This document shows positions 42,244 through 51,326 of a stretch of DNA of 64,000 nucleotides, piece after piece. The notes beneath the pieces are model-generated. The model saw only the letters and a list, made by a program, of their open reading frames with translations, made no database searches and was not told where the DNA came from. The position numbers and the translations under genes were made by a program. The DNA is taken from contig CP051152.1 of the NCBI GenBank assembly GCA_003970805.2, positions 3,038,001 through 3,102,000 on the forward strand, read 5' to 3'. The DNA comes from Undibacterium piscinae (lineage in GTDB: Bacteria; Pseudomonadota; Gammaproteobacteria; Burkholderiales; Burkholderiaceae_D). The stretch's first letter is position 1; the number at the start of each line of letters is the position of its first letter.

Positions 42244-44788
42244 CTATTTTTCCCTACCCAGACACATATCCACGCCTGTGTAGCCGCGTTTTACTTCTAC
42301 TTCTTTGCTCACAGGATTAGGCCAGCGATACTGGGTCCAGCCTTTGCCATCCTTGCTTTCCATGCAGGCTTTGATTAAATCTTTGATGATGTAAACACCG
42401 TCGCTTATCAATTGCTGGGGCTTGAGCCATTTAAGGATCATGGAATATAGCACCGGCGGGTCGACCGGCTTGGACAGGAAGTCGTTCATGCCGGCCTGTT
42501 CGCAGGCATGGCGGTCTTCGTTGAAGGCGTTGGCAGTCATGGCAATGATGGGAATGTCAGCCCATCCGGGTAAGCGCCGGATGGTGCGGGTGGCGTCGAG
42601 TCCGTCCATCAAGGGCATCTGCATATCCATCAATACCAGTGCATACGAGCCAGATTGGGCATTTTGTACCGCCTCTCTGCCGTTTTCTGCCGTGTCCACG
42701 ATCAGGCCGCAATCGGATAATAGTTCCAGTGCAATTTCGCGGTTAAACATATCATCTTCAGCCAGTAGAATGCGGCGGCCACCATAGTGCAGCAGCAGTT
42801 CTGCCTGTGCATCGACCTGATCGCCATGCCCGCTGCCGTTGATGATGCTGTCAGCACGTTGCAGTCTGGCACTGAACCAAAAATTACTGCCTATGCCGGG
42901 ACTACTCTCCACTCCTACCTGACCACCCATTAGCTGGGCCAGCCGGCTGGTAATAGCCAGGCCAAGGCCGGTGCCGCCATATTTCCTGGTAGTCGAGAGA
43001 TCGGCCTGTTCGAAGGGTTGAAACAGCTTGGCAATTTTGTCGGGGGCAATGCCGATACCGCCATCCTTGACGCTAAAGCGCAGTAATAATTCACTACCGG
43101 TTTCCTGTTGTAGTTCCGCGCATATGCTGATGCGGCCGCGCTCCGTGAACTTGACGGCATTGCCGGCATAATTCAGCAGGCACTGGCGCAGGCGGGTAGG
43201 ATCGCCGGATAAAAAACGCGGCACCGAGCCGGCATCAATGTCTATCTCCAGCCCCTTGTTGCGCGCCGCTACGCTGATAATCGAGTGGACGTTGTCGAGA
43301 ATGGCCAGCAGGTCGAAACCGGTATTTTCCAGTTGCAATTGGCCGGCCTCAATCTTCGACAGATCCAGGATATCCTCAATTATGGCTAGCAGATGTTCGC
43401 TCGCTGAGCTGATCTTGTCTAGCCGCATCGCCTGTTCCGGACTGATGTTGCTTTGCCGCAGTAAAAAATTCATGCCTATGATGGCATTCATGGGTGTGCG
43501 GATTTCGTGGCTCATGTTGGCCAGAAAGGAGCTCTTGGCGAGATTGGCGCTATCGGCTTGCTGGCGTGCTATCGCCAGTTCCCGGGTGCGGATCTCGACC
43601 AATTCTTCCAGGTGATAGCGATGCCGCTCAAGCTCGTCGGCCAGGCGTTTTTTTTGCCGTAATATCCTCTTGCAAGGAAACATAGTGGGTGATTTCACCG
43701 CTGGGTTGACGCAAGGGGGTGACGATGGCGTGTTCGATATACGTGCTGCCATCCTTGCGGCGGTTATACAGTTCTCCGCTCCAGCTGACACCTTGCGTGA
43801 CGGCGGCGCGCATGCTGGCATATAACTGTGCTTGCATCCAGGGTTTTTTGCCTAAGACTTCAGCGCGGCTATAACCGCAGTTGCGTAAAAAAGCCGGGTT
43901 GACGTATTCGATACGCCCATCCATATCGGTGATGATGACCGCTCCCGGGCTTTGCTCTACCACCAGGGACAGTTTGCGCAATTCCATTTCAGATTGCAGG
44001 CGTTCGGTGATATTGGTGTGGGATACCACCACTCCCTGGCCATCGTTGCCAAATGGCGTGACACTGAGGCTAAACCAGCGTTGCGTTTGATCGCTGCGGC
44101 ATGGGTATTCAAGATTGAAGTGGGCTAAGCTGCCATCAAGCACCGCCTGGATGCCGGCGCGCGCATTGTTTACGTCGTTGGCGTCAAAGCGCATACCGGA
44201 CTGGCAGTGTGCCAGACATGCATAATGACTTCCTATACCCTGCCAATGGCAGTCTTGGTCGCACCGGTTTTCCTGCGAGAAGCGGTGCCAGGCCTGATTG
44301 ATGGCGATGATGGTGCCGGAACTATCGAGCACCGCGATTTCCGCTGATACCGAATCGAGAATGCAGCGATTGAATGCCTCGCTGATTCTCAGCTTGTTTT
44401 CCGCCTGAAATTTATACAGCGCCATTTCCAGCACCGTATGTAATTCGCGCTCAGAGAAGGGCTTGAGTATGTAGCCAAAGGGTTCGGCCAGTTTGGCGCG
44501 CGCCAGCGTGTCATCGGAAGAAAAGGCGGTCAGGAATACCACCGGAAAGCCGTATTGCGTACGTATCGTTTGCGCCGCGCTGATGCCATCCATCTCGCCT
44601 GCCAGCTGTATATCCATTAGCACCAGATCCGGACGTAATTGCCCGGCCAGCACGATAGCGTCTTCGGCCCGGTCGGTAATGCCTACCGGTTGGTAGCCTA
44701 ATTCCTGTAACTGTAGCTCAATGTCACGGGCGACAATGTTTTCGTCTTCGACGATGAGTATTTTGGGCCTGTTGGCAACAGCATGCAT
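42244..44788 (-). pseudogene. Hybrid sensor kinase (REC-PAS-PAS-HisKA-HATPase-REC) split by a frameshift
   Basis: The first frame (start MHAVANRPKILIVEDENIVA) holds a receiver domain (Asp in LVLMDIQLAGEMDG) and two PAS domains, and ends [13 protein letters not shown]. The second frame takes over at [19 protein letters not shown] and contains HisKA ([19 protein letters not shown]), an ATPase domain ([15 protein letters not shown]) and a receiver ([16 protein letters not shown]). One base less in an eight-A run (43648-43655) would join them. The C terminus after LKWLKPQQ ends in a fragment of another protein, an sCache domain ([18 protein letters not shown]). It follows the HWE-type kinase gene by 35 bp. 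Confidence 0.8.
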
Positions 44789-44823
44789 GGTCAATTTCCA
44801 CAAAATATAAACAATTTATATAC

Positions 44824-47315
44824 TTAGGCACTGCCGGCAGACTTCGCTTGATCTGGTGTAAAGCTTACACTAAATATCGTGCCTGAGCCTGATTCTATCG
44901 TCAGTTTTCCCTTGAGTTGCCGGGCTAAATCGCCGACCAGTTGCAAGCCTAGCGATTGCGTTCTTTTTATTTCAAAGTCATCCGAAAAGCCGATGCCGTC
45001 ATCGCTCACCGTTAGCAGGACTTGCTTGCTGTTTGCGATGCCGTGCAAGCTGATGCTGATGGTGCCGCTGTGCCCGTCAGGAAAAGCGTGCTTGAGGCTA
45101 TTCGAAACCAATTCATTGACCAGCAGGCCGCAAGGTGTGGCCTGATCCATGCTCACATGGACAGCCGTCAGATCAAGTTGCAGGCGCACCAAGCCATTTT
45201 GCGCGGAAAGCGTGCGAAACGCCTGGGTGCACAGCTCTTTCAGATAGGTCGACAGGTCAACCGAAGTAAACACACCGGAACGGTAGAGGGATTCGTGTAA
45301 CAGCGCCATAGAGCGTATCCTGCCCTTGATGTCATTAAGTACGGCCTTAGTCTCTGGCTGGCTGCTGCGCGCGCATTTTCCAGCCGCAACAGGCTGGTGA
45401 TCACCTGCAGGTTATTCTTGACGCGGTGGTGCACCTCGTTGAGCAGGCTGACTTTTTCCGCCAGCGAGGTTTGCAAGGCATCCTGTACCTGTTTGCGCTC
45501 TGTAATATTCTGGATTTGCGAGACAAAGTGTCGCGGCGATCCCTGCGCATCCCTGACCAATGAGACATTCAATTGTGCCCAGACCTCGCTGCCATCTTTG
45601 TGCAGATAGCGTTTATCAAGCTGGAAGGAGGCGCGCTTGCCGGCGATCACTTCGGCGGCAAGCGCCAAGTCAGTGGCGATATCGGCAGGGCTGGTGATGG
45701 CTTGAAAATCGCGCTGCAACAACTCGGCTTCGCTCCATCCCAGCATCTGGCTCAGCACCGGATTGGTCCGGAGAAAGTGTCCGTCCAATGCGACCAGGGC
45801 CATGCCTATCGGTGAGGCGTCGAAGGCTTGCTGCATCTGCGCGACGCTGAGCATTTTTTCGGCGGCTATCCTGTGCCTTTCCGTGATGTCGCTAAATACC
45901 AGCACCACGCCTATGATCTGGCCGGCACGGTTGCGGATAGGTGCGGCACTATCGGCGATCTGGTATTCGTGACCATCGCGGGCCAGCAGTATGGTATTGC
46001 TGGCCAGTTCTACCGTAGTGCCGTACTCCATCACCAGTTGTACCGGGGAGCTTAACGCCACCCTGGTCTGCGCATTGATGATCTGAAACACTGCGGACAA
46101 GGGTTGGCCTATGGCTGCGGCCAAAGACCAGCGGGTCAGGCGCTCGGCGGTCGGATTCATGCGTGTAATCAGGCCATTGGCATCGGTGGCGATTACCGCA
46201 TCGCCTATCGACTGCAGGGTAATCGCGAGATTTTGTTCGCTGTCTTTGAGCGCCGCTTCATTGCTGTCAAAGATGTCGAGCATGTTGTTGAATTGTTGTG
46301 CGACCATGCTCAGTTCGGCCGGTCCGGCCAGCGTGGCGCGGGCAGTTCGGTTACCGTTGGCGATCAGTTCCACGGTGGCGGCAAGATCGTGTATCGGCCG
46401 GATGATCGCGGCACCGATACGCCATGCCAAAGCGATGGCCAGTACTAGCGTAGCGATGCCGATAGCAACGCAGCGCCACAGGGTAAGCCGAAAATCGGCC
46501 AGCAACTGTTGCTCCGGCAACCCTGCGCTCACCCGCCATTCGACTCCGGGAATGGTGACGAAGGCAGTCCGCCGCACCACGCCATCCAAACCTTTGACGG
46601 TCAGAGTAGCTTCGCGCAAGCCGCGCACTGATTGTGTCGCTAGCCCAGGTGTTGCTTGGCCGATGAAGGCATGGGCCTGGGTAGAGCGCAGCAGTATGTT
46701 CCGGCGTTGATCGATGACAGTCACCAGCGCATCCTTAGGTACCGAGCCGAGTAAGTCATCGCTGAGTTTTTGCAAGTCTATGGCGATCCTGATAAGGCCG
46801 ATTTTTTTTCCTGTGCTGTCACGTATCGGTTGCGCCAGTGCTGATATCCAGCGTCCTGTACTACTACCGAGGGTGGCACCGGATGCCGAAAATCCTTCAT
46901 TGCGCATGGCTTCAATGAAGCCGCTGCTATGCAGCATGGTATGGCCGCTGGCGGGATTGGGGAGGAAAGAGCAGACCGGATTGGCATTGAGATCACGAAC
47001 TGCCAGCGTGGTGTAGCCGGGATTGAGCGCGACATAATTGGAAATGACGGGATCGCAGCGATCCGGGTCCAGCGCCTTGACCATAGGTCTTGCCGCAATC
47101 CGTATCAGCACCTTCTCATGTTCCAGCAGATAGTCGCTAAGAATTCTGGCGGAATTTTCTGCCAGTAACCTGACCTTGGCATCGGCCTCCGCTTGCGTGT
47201 GTTGCAGGTTGAGGATGAAGAACCAGGTAAGCATCAGGGTAATCGGCAGCATGATGGCAAGCATCATCAGTAAGATGCGGCTTTGGATGGAATCCCTGAA
47301 AATGGGCCAGGACAT
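44824..47315 (-). pseudogene. Cache-HAMP-PAS-PAS-HisKA_2 sensor kinase split by a frameshift
   Basis: The first frame (MSWPIFRDSIQSRILLMMLA) has two helices around a Cache domain, a HAMP region (ATVELIANGNRTARA), two PAS domains and the HisKA_2 phospho-acceptor box (LNEVHHRVKNNLQVITSLL). It then loses the frame in the repetitive GCGCGCGCAGCAGCC tract near 45355-45370. The other frame continues IRSMALLHESLYRSGVF and supplies the ATPase domain (VNELVSNSLKHAFPDG, DDGIGFSDDF, SLGLQLVGDLARQL). A one-base change restores a single gene. HisKA_2 kinases often pair with REC-PAS proteins like the one encoded next. Confidence 0.8.
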
Positions 47316-47761
47316 GTTTTGTTCCTTCGCTTCGGCTGGAATGCGGATAGTCGGCTAGCTTACTATCTGGGCCAGAACATCACACTGCGATGTCGCGGCA
47401 AGAGGGTAGGGAAGGGGGCAGATGCTTGGTGTGAGAATTGCCGTGCCAGGTTTGTGCGAAGCTGCAACCATAAGGATATCTTCCTAAAAACGATACGGGG
47501 GTTTGTATCATGCGGCACTCTGCAACGATTTTAACTCATTGCTGATCGCGCTTTGCTTAAATATGTAGCGGCATACGATTCTTGTGCTTGAGCCTGCTGG
47601 TGGTTTAGGCGGGAAGTGCGCTGGCATCACCACTGAAGCCAGCGCGATGCTTACTTGCATCTAGTTCAAATACCCTGACCGGCATCAATACAATCTATCT
47701 AATGCTGACGTAGACTACCAAACGGAGTTTATAGCCGTATTTTTAGCCGAAGAAAGCAAAC
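47316..47761. other. Intergenic region without a recognised gene
   Basis: About 446 bp between divergent transcripts (kinase leftward, DUF2946 gene rightward). It holds one hairpin (GCGCTGGC at 47618-47625 with GCCAGCGC at 47638-47645). No convincing ORF or RNA gene was seen. Promoters for both directions are expected here. Confidence 0.5.
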
Positions 47762-48190
47762 TTGAAGAGTTTAAGCCGATATCACCGGGTGTCATTGAGC
47801 TGGATCGCCATCGTGGCCATCCTGTTCAATACCTTGATGCCGATGATGTCGCATGCAATGGAAGCTGCTGCCGGCAAGCCGCGGGCGCATCAGAGCCCGT
47901 GGATAGAGCTGTGCTCGGTAAGCGGATCGAGCTGGGTTCGCCTTGCCGCCGACGGCAGTATCCTCGAGCAAGTGCAGCGCAAGCCTGTCGATGCCCCAGT
48001 TTCGGCGCATAGCGCACATTGTGATTATTGCCTTACGCATGCCAACTCTTTCGGCCTGCCGCCGTCATCGCCTCAGGTCTCGTCCGACGCCAAATTATTT
48101 GCCAGACTGGCATTTTCCATCCATCGCCGCATATACCGGCATGTCGCCTGGCTGGCACCCGCAGTGCGGGCTCCGCCTTCCCCTGGCTGA
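47762..48190 (+). CDS. DUF2946 membrane-anchored protein, copy 1
   Basis: A 142-residue protein with one N-terminal helix (SWIAIVAILFNTLMPMMSHAM) and the DUF2946 core: CSVSGSSWVRL, HSAHCDYCLTHANSFGLPP, and the C-terminal W-A-P-AVRAPPSP. The two-Cys, multi-His pattern HCxYCLTHA suggests metal binding, and DUF2946 genes often sit beside TonB-type copper receptors. The start is TTG, as no ATG fits. It is the first gene of a pair with the Crp-type regulator. A second DUF2946 gene lies at the far end of the locus. Confidence 0.8.
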   Translation: MKSLSRYHRVSLSWIAIVAILFNTLMPMMSHAMEAAAGKPRAHQSPWIELCSVSGSSWVRLAADGSILEQVQRKPVDAPVSAHSAHCDYCLTHANSFGLPPSSPQVSSDAKLFARLAFSIHRRIYRHVAWLAPAVRAPPSPG

Positions 48191-48303
48191 TTTCGCGGCC
48201 CGTCAAACCGCATCAATGCATGGTCTTGCATGGCGGTTTTTCTGGCGTTAATCAATCAGTGACCGGCAAATTCACGTGAATTATCCGGTCATAGGGAGAA
48301 AAT

Positions 48304-48915
48304 ATGAAACAGTATTTATCTGATAAGCCGGCCCGCGATTTATTGCCGGGCGAGGCTTTGTCTGTGGCCGATTTGCAGGCGATCTGGCGGCTGGAATCGG
48401 GTGCCATGCGTATCGATAGCGTCGAGACCGATGGCGCCAGCAGTTTTGTGCGGCTGGTCTTGCCCGGTGATGTATTGGGGATGGAAAGCTTGGCCGGAGT
48501 GGAAGATACCTTGCTGGTACGCGCTTTGGTGCCGGTAAGCTTGGTTCCCGTGTCTGCGCTGGACGCTCAGCATCTGACGCGGCTTTTGATGGATGCGGTG
48601 CAGACCGCGCATTATCGCTGCCGTGAAGTGGTCAGGCTGCGTAGCGGACCTGTGGATCAGCGCGTCAAACGCTTGTTGCAGATGCTGGCCTATGCCGATG
48701 CTGCCGGGCTTGGGCCGGCCATGGCGTGCGCCATGCCTAGCTTGGGGAATATGGCGGAAATCGTCAATGCGACCCGTGAAACCGTCTGCCGGGTATTGGC
48801 AAATTTGCGGGAAAATCATTTTCTCGAGGATTGCAATACGCAAAGCCCCAAGCGCAAGCTGCTTGAACACCGCGAGCACCGCGTATGCCCAGGTCCGGCT
48901 AGCGCGCGCTTCTGA
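48304..48915 (+). CDS. Crp/Fnr-family transcriptional regulator
   Basis: A 203-residue regulator with an N-terminal cyclic-nucleotide-binding-type beta roll (LESGAMRIDSVETDG, FVRLVLPGDVLGMESL) and a C-terminal winged helix (LGNMAEIVNATRETVCRVLANLRENHFL). It has no N-terminal Fnr cysteine cluster. The cAMP-binding Arg-Ser-Thr signature is not evident, so the effector is unknown. Its position between the DUF2946 gene and the convergent copper operon makes it a candidate regulator of that locus. Confidence 0.82.
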   Translation: MKQYLSDKPARDLLPGEALSVADLQAIWRLESGAMRIDSVETDGASSFVRLVLPGDVLGMESLAGVEDTLLVRALVPVSLVPVSALDAQHLTRLLMDAVQTAHYRCREVVRLRSGPVDQRVKRLLQMLAYADAAGLGPAMACAMPSLGNMAEIVNATRETVCRVLANLRENHFLEDCNTQSPKRKLLEHREHRVCPGPASARF

Positions 48916-48988
48916 GTCGCTGTTCTCTTATTATGGGGGAGGGCTCGCGAATGCCGCTGGGACCGGTGGTGATACGATAATCGCTAGA

Positions 48989-49029
48989 CCCTGAATTGCC
49001 CTGCATGCACAATGCAGGACAATTCAGGG
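48989..49029. terminator. Long hairpin between convergent genes, bidirectional terminator
   Basis: A 10-bp outer stem (CCCTGAATTG with CAATTCAGGG), one mismatch and a 7-bp inner stem (CCTGCAT with ATGCAGG) around a 5-nt loop. It lies between the Crp-type regulator stop and the PCuAC stop and can serve both strands. Confidence 0.75.
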
Positions 49030-49039
49030 ATAAATGCGT

Positions 49040-49492
49040 CTAGTGGTGGTGCATAGAAGCTGCTGGTTTCATGGTTTTAGCGACGACTTGCACTTCTATA
49101 TTTTCGCGCTTCTTGTCCTTGCCTTCGACGACCAGGGTGACGGGAAGCATGTCGCCTTCTTTAACTTGTGCCTTCAGATCCATCAGCATGATGTGATAGC
49201 TGCCGGGTTTAAGCTCCACCATTTTGCCGGCGGGCAGGGCCAGTTCGTCGACCGCGCGCATTTTCATGACGTCACCGTCCATTTCCATCTTGTGCAATTC
49301 CACATTGGCGGCGACCGGCGAACGCACTTCGACCAGACGCATGTCTTTGCCTGAGGTGATCTGCATGAAGGCGCCGGTAACTTTTTGCTGTGGCACGGTG
49401 GCTCTGGCCCAGGCTTCCTTGACGCTCACTTGCGCGAATGCGGCAGAACTAAAGCTCAGTGTCAGCAGGGCGGAGAGAAGTAATTTTTTCAT
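49040..49492 (-). CDS. Periplasmic copper chaperone PCu(A)C
   Basis: A 150-residue exported protein (signal LLLSALLTLSFSSAAFA) with the PCuAC fold. The copper-ligand pairs are His67-x-Met69 (ELHKMEM) and His100-x-Met102 (SYHIMLMDL), and a His/Met-rich tail (ASMHHH) may add a site. PCuAC proteins carry Cu(I) in the periplasm, for instance to the CuA centre of cytochrome oxidase. It is the last gene of the minus-strand copper locus, after a CxxC redoxin, which could reduce target cysteines or copper. Confidence 0.9.
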   Translation of the reverse strand: MKKLLLSALLTLSFSSAAFAQVSVKEAWARATVPQQKVTGAFMQITSGKDMRLVEVRSPVAANVELHKMEMDGDVMKMRAVDELALPAGKMVELKPGSYHIMLMDLKAQVKEGDMLPVTLVVEGKDKKRENIEVQVVAKTMKPAASMHHH

Positions 49493-49566
49493 GGTTTTTC
49501 CGTTTCAGTGATGTTGTTCGATGATAGCTTAATAGTGATGGCCTGCCGCACTGGAAAGTGCAGATA

Positions 49567-50055
49567 TCAGGGCTTCTTGCCTTGCCCCAGCCAGTTGTCC
49601 AGTTCTTGTGCCGAGGGCTTACCCAGTACAAATTTAGTTTCTCCGTTTTTTGTTAGCAAGGCGACATAGGGTGTGATGCCGCGCCAGTTCGGGTTGATCG
49701 AGTATTGCAAGGCAGTCGCTTGCCCCTTGAACACGAACAGGCGGCTGGCCGGGCTGTAGTGTGGCTCTTGCAGCAGGTCTGGCTGATCTTCGCCATCCAT
49801 TACCACCACCACCAAAGGTACCTGAGGTTTGCGGTTTTTTAATTGCTCGCCGAGCGCGGCGATGGTGGCCGGGCAATGGCTGCAATCGGTAGTAGAAAAC
49901 ACCACGGCAGCTGGGCGTGGCAAGTCCTTCTGGAAACGCTGCCAGCTCTGGGCATCGAAATTTTCTATGTGTTTGGCGGCAGCCAGAGCCGGAGCGTTGA
50001 TCACTGTGCTGGCGAGCAGCAGCAAGGCTGCGCAGAAATTAAAGGACTTCAACAT
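49567..50055 (-). CDS. Exported thioredoxin-fold protein with CSHC motif
   Basis: A 162-residue protein with a signal peptide (NFCAALLLLASTVINAPALA) and a thioredoxin-like core: AAVVFSTTDCSHCPATIAAL contains the active-site Cys58-Ser-His-Cys61. NWRGITPYVALLTKNGE follows at the cis-Pro position. Such TlpA/Sco-like proteins reduce disulfides or bind copper during oxidase assembly. It overlaps the beta-propeller gene by 17 bases and precedes PCuAC by about 75 bp. Confidence 0.8.
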   Translation of the reverse strand: MLKSFNFCAALLLLASTVINAPALAAAKHIENFDAQSWQRFQKDLPRPAAVVFSTTDCSHCPATIAALGEQLKNRKPQVPLVVVVMDGEDQPDLLQEPHYSPASRLFVFKGQATALQYSINPNWRGITPYVALLTKNGETKFVLGKPSAQELDNWLGQGKKP

Positions 50056-51289
50056 GGGGTTTCCCTGTGGTGTTCCAGATCACGAAAATTTTTCCGCCCT
50101 TGCTTAACAGTCGCGGGTAGTCGCTCTCGAACTTGCTGCTGGCAATCTCCCTGAGCTTAAAATGCTGGCCGTCATCGTCCGAGATCCAGGCTTTCAGGTT
50201 CATCTTTGTGCCGTCGTAGCTGCGCCAGACGATGGCCAGCTTGCTGCCGTTACTGAGAATATCGGCGTGTTCGGCCTTGGCATCGGGCAGTACTTGCACA
50301 GTGCCGACGGGATTGCCGGCCTGATCAAGCTTGCCGTAGCGCACCTGCGCCACGCCAGCCCTGTCGCCGAACCAGACTGCATGATAGCCACCGGCAGCAG
50401 AAGTAGTCAGGGCCGGGCCATGGTGCGGGCAGCCGTCTATCGCCCAGTTGTCGAAACTGGCACGTACCGGTTCGGGTAAGGGCGTAGCCGCAGTTGCTGC
50501 ACTGAGCACCGTGAAAGCGTGGTCGCGGATGTTCGGCAGCGTCAGATGGCGCCACATTGTCGCGATCTGGCCGTCGGCGGTCGGCGACAAGGCGATGCGG
50601 CAGCACTCGCAACTATAGTCGGACAGCTTGGTATCCGGGCCAAAACTGGCACCGCCATCGAGCGAGACATTGCGGTACAGCGAAACGCCGCGGTAATCTA
50701 GCCTGGGCTGGCCGGTCTTGGTGGCGGCTTCATTGGCCGCCGTGACAGCGGCCTTGTCGCGCGAATCTATCCACACCGTATGCAAGGCACCTTGGGCATC
50801 AAAGGACAGCGCGGCATAACTGTGGCTGATCACCTGACGATCCTGATGCAAGGTGACCGGTGCAGCGAAGTGCGCACCGCCATCGGTGGAGCGCAGCATG
50901 CGGATCTCGCCGGTAAATTTTTTCGCCAGCGGTTGTGCGTAGATGATGATGACGATGCCATTCGGACCAAAGGCGATTTTTGGCGGACTCTCGCCGCTGG
51001 TCTTGATGTGATCGCTACCGGTATCAAGTACGCGCTCAGGCAACCAGTTGCGGCCGTCATCGCGGCTGATGCGCAAGCTCAGATGACCCTGGGCATTCAA
51101 TTGCAGACTCCACAGTGCACCGTCTGGCGCGAAGGCGTTGCCGGAATACGGTGCGGCTGCCTTGTCAGCGACTGCCGGTGCGTTGTGATGCGCCAGCGCC
51201 GGCAGTGTCGCCAACAGTGTCGTCACCATCAAGCCGGCAATTGCCATGCCGCCTGTTAAGCGTGCTAAGCGCCTTGGATAAGTGTTCAT
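50039..51289 (-). CDS. Exported BNR/sialidase-like beta-propeller protein with CECC and CPHHG motifs
   Basis: A 416-residue protein with a signal peptide (GGMAIAGLMVTTLLATLPALA) and then HHNAP at the mature end. Repeats of the Asp-box type (RISRDDGRNW, LRSTDGGAHF, NVSLDGGASF, WISDDDGQHF) indicate a six-bladed propeller. Unusually, it carries SCECCRIAL and DGCPHHGPAL, Cys/His clusters that could bind metal. The catalytic Arg triad of sialidases was not recognised, so sialidase activity is doubtful. It lies between the TonB receptor and redoxin genes of the copper locus. ATG at MNTYPRRLARL chosen over an upstream start 19 codons earlier. Confidence 0.72.
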   Translation of the reverse strand: MNTYPRRLARLTGGMAIAGLMVTTLLATLPALAHHNAPAVADKAAAPYSGNAFAPDGALWSLQLNAQGHLSLRISRDDGRNWLPERVLDTGSDHIKTSGESPPKIAFGPNGIVIIIYAQPLAKKFTGEIRMLRSTDGGAHFAAPVTLHQDRQVISHSYAALSFDAQGALHTVWIDSRDKAAVTAANEAATKTGQPRLDYRGVSLYRNVSLDGGASFGPDTKLSDYSCECCRIALSPTADGQIATMWRHLTLPNIRDHAFTVLSAATAATPLPEPVRASFDNWAIDGCPHHGPALTTSAAGGYHAVWFGDRAGVAQVRYGKLDQAGNPVGTVQVLPDAKAEHADILSNGSKLAIVWRSYDGTKMNLKAWISDDDGQHFKLREIASSKFESDYPRLLSKGGKIFVIWNTTGKPHVEVL

Positions 51290-51326
51290 AAGCGAGTCTT
51301 TCCCGTGGTTATATTTTGTACCAACA

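Noticed and set aside
48340..48879. Minus-strand ORF opposite the Crp-type regulator
   Set aside because: His/Gln-rich antisense shadow; the regulator on the plus strand has a clear domain structure.
50039..51289. A functional sialidase
   Set aside because: Asp-box repeats are present, but I could not find the arginine triad or the sialidase RIP motif; copper context argues otherwise.
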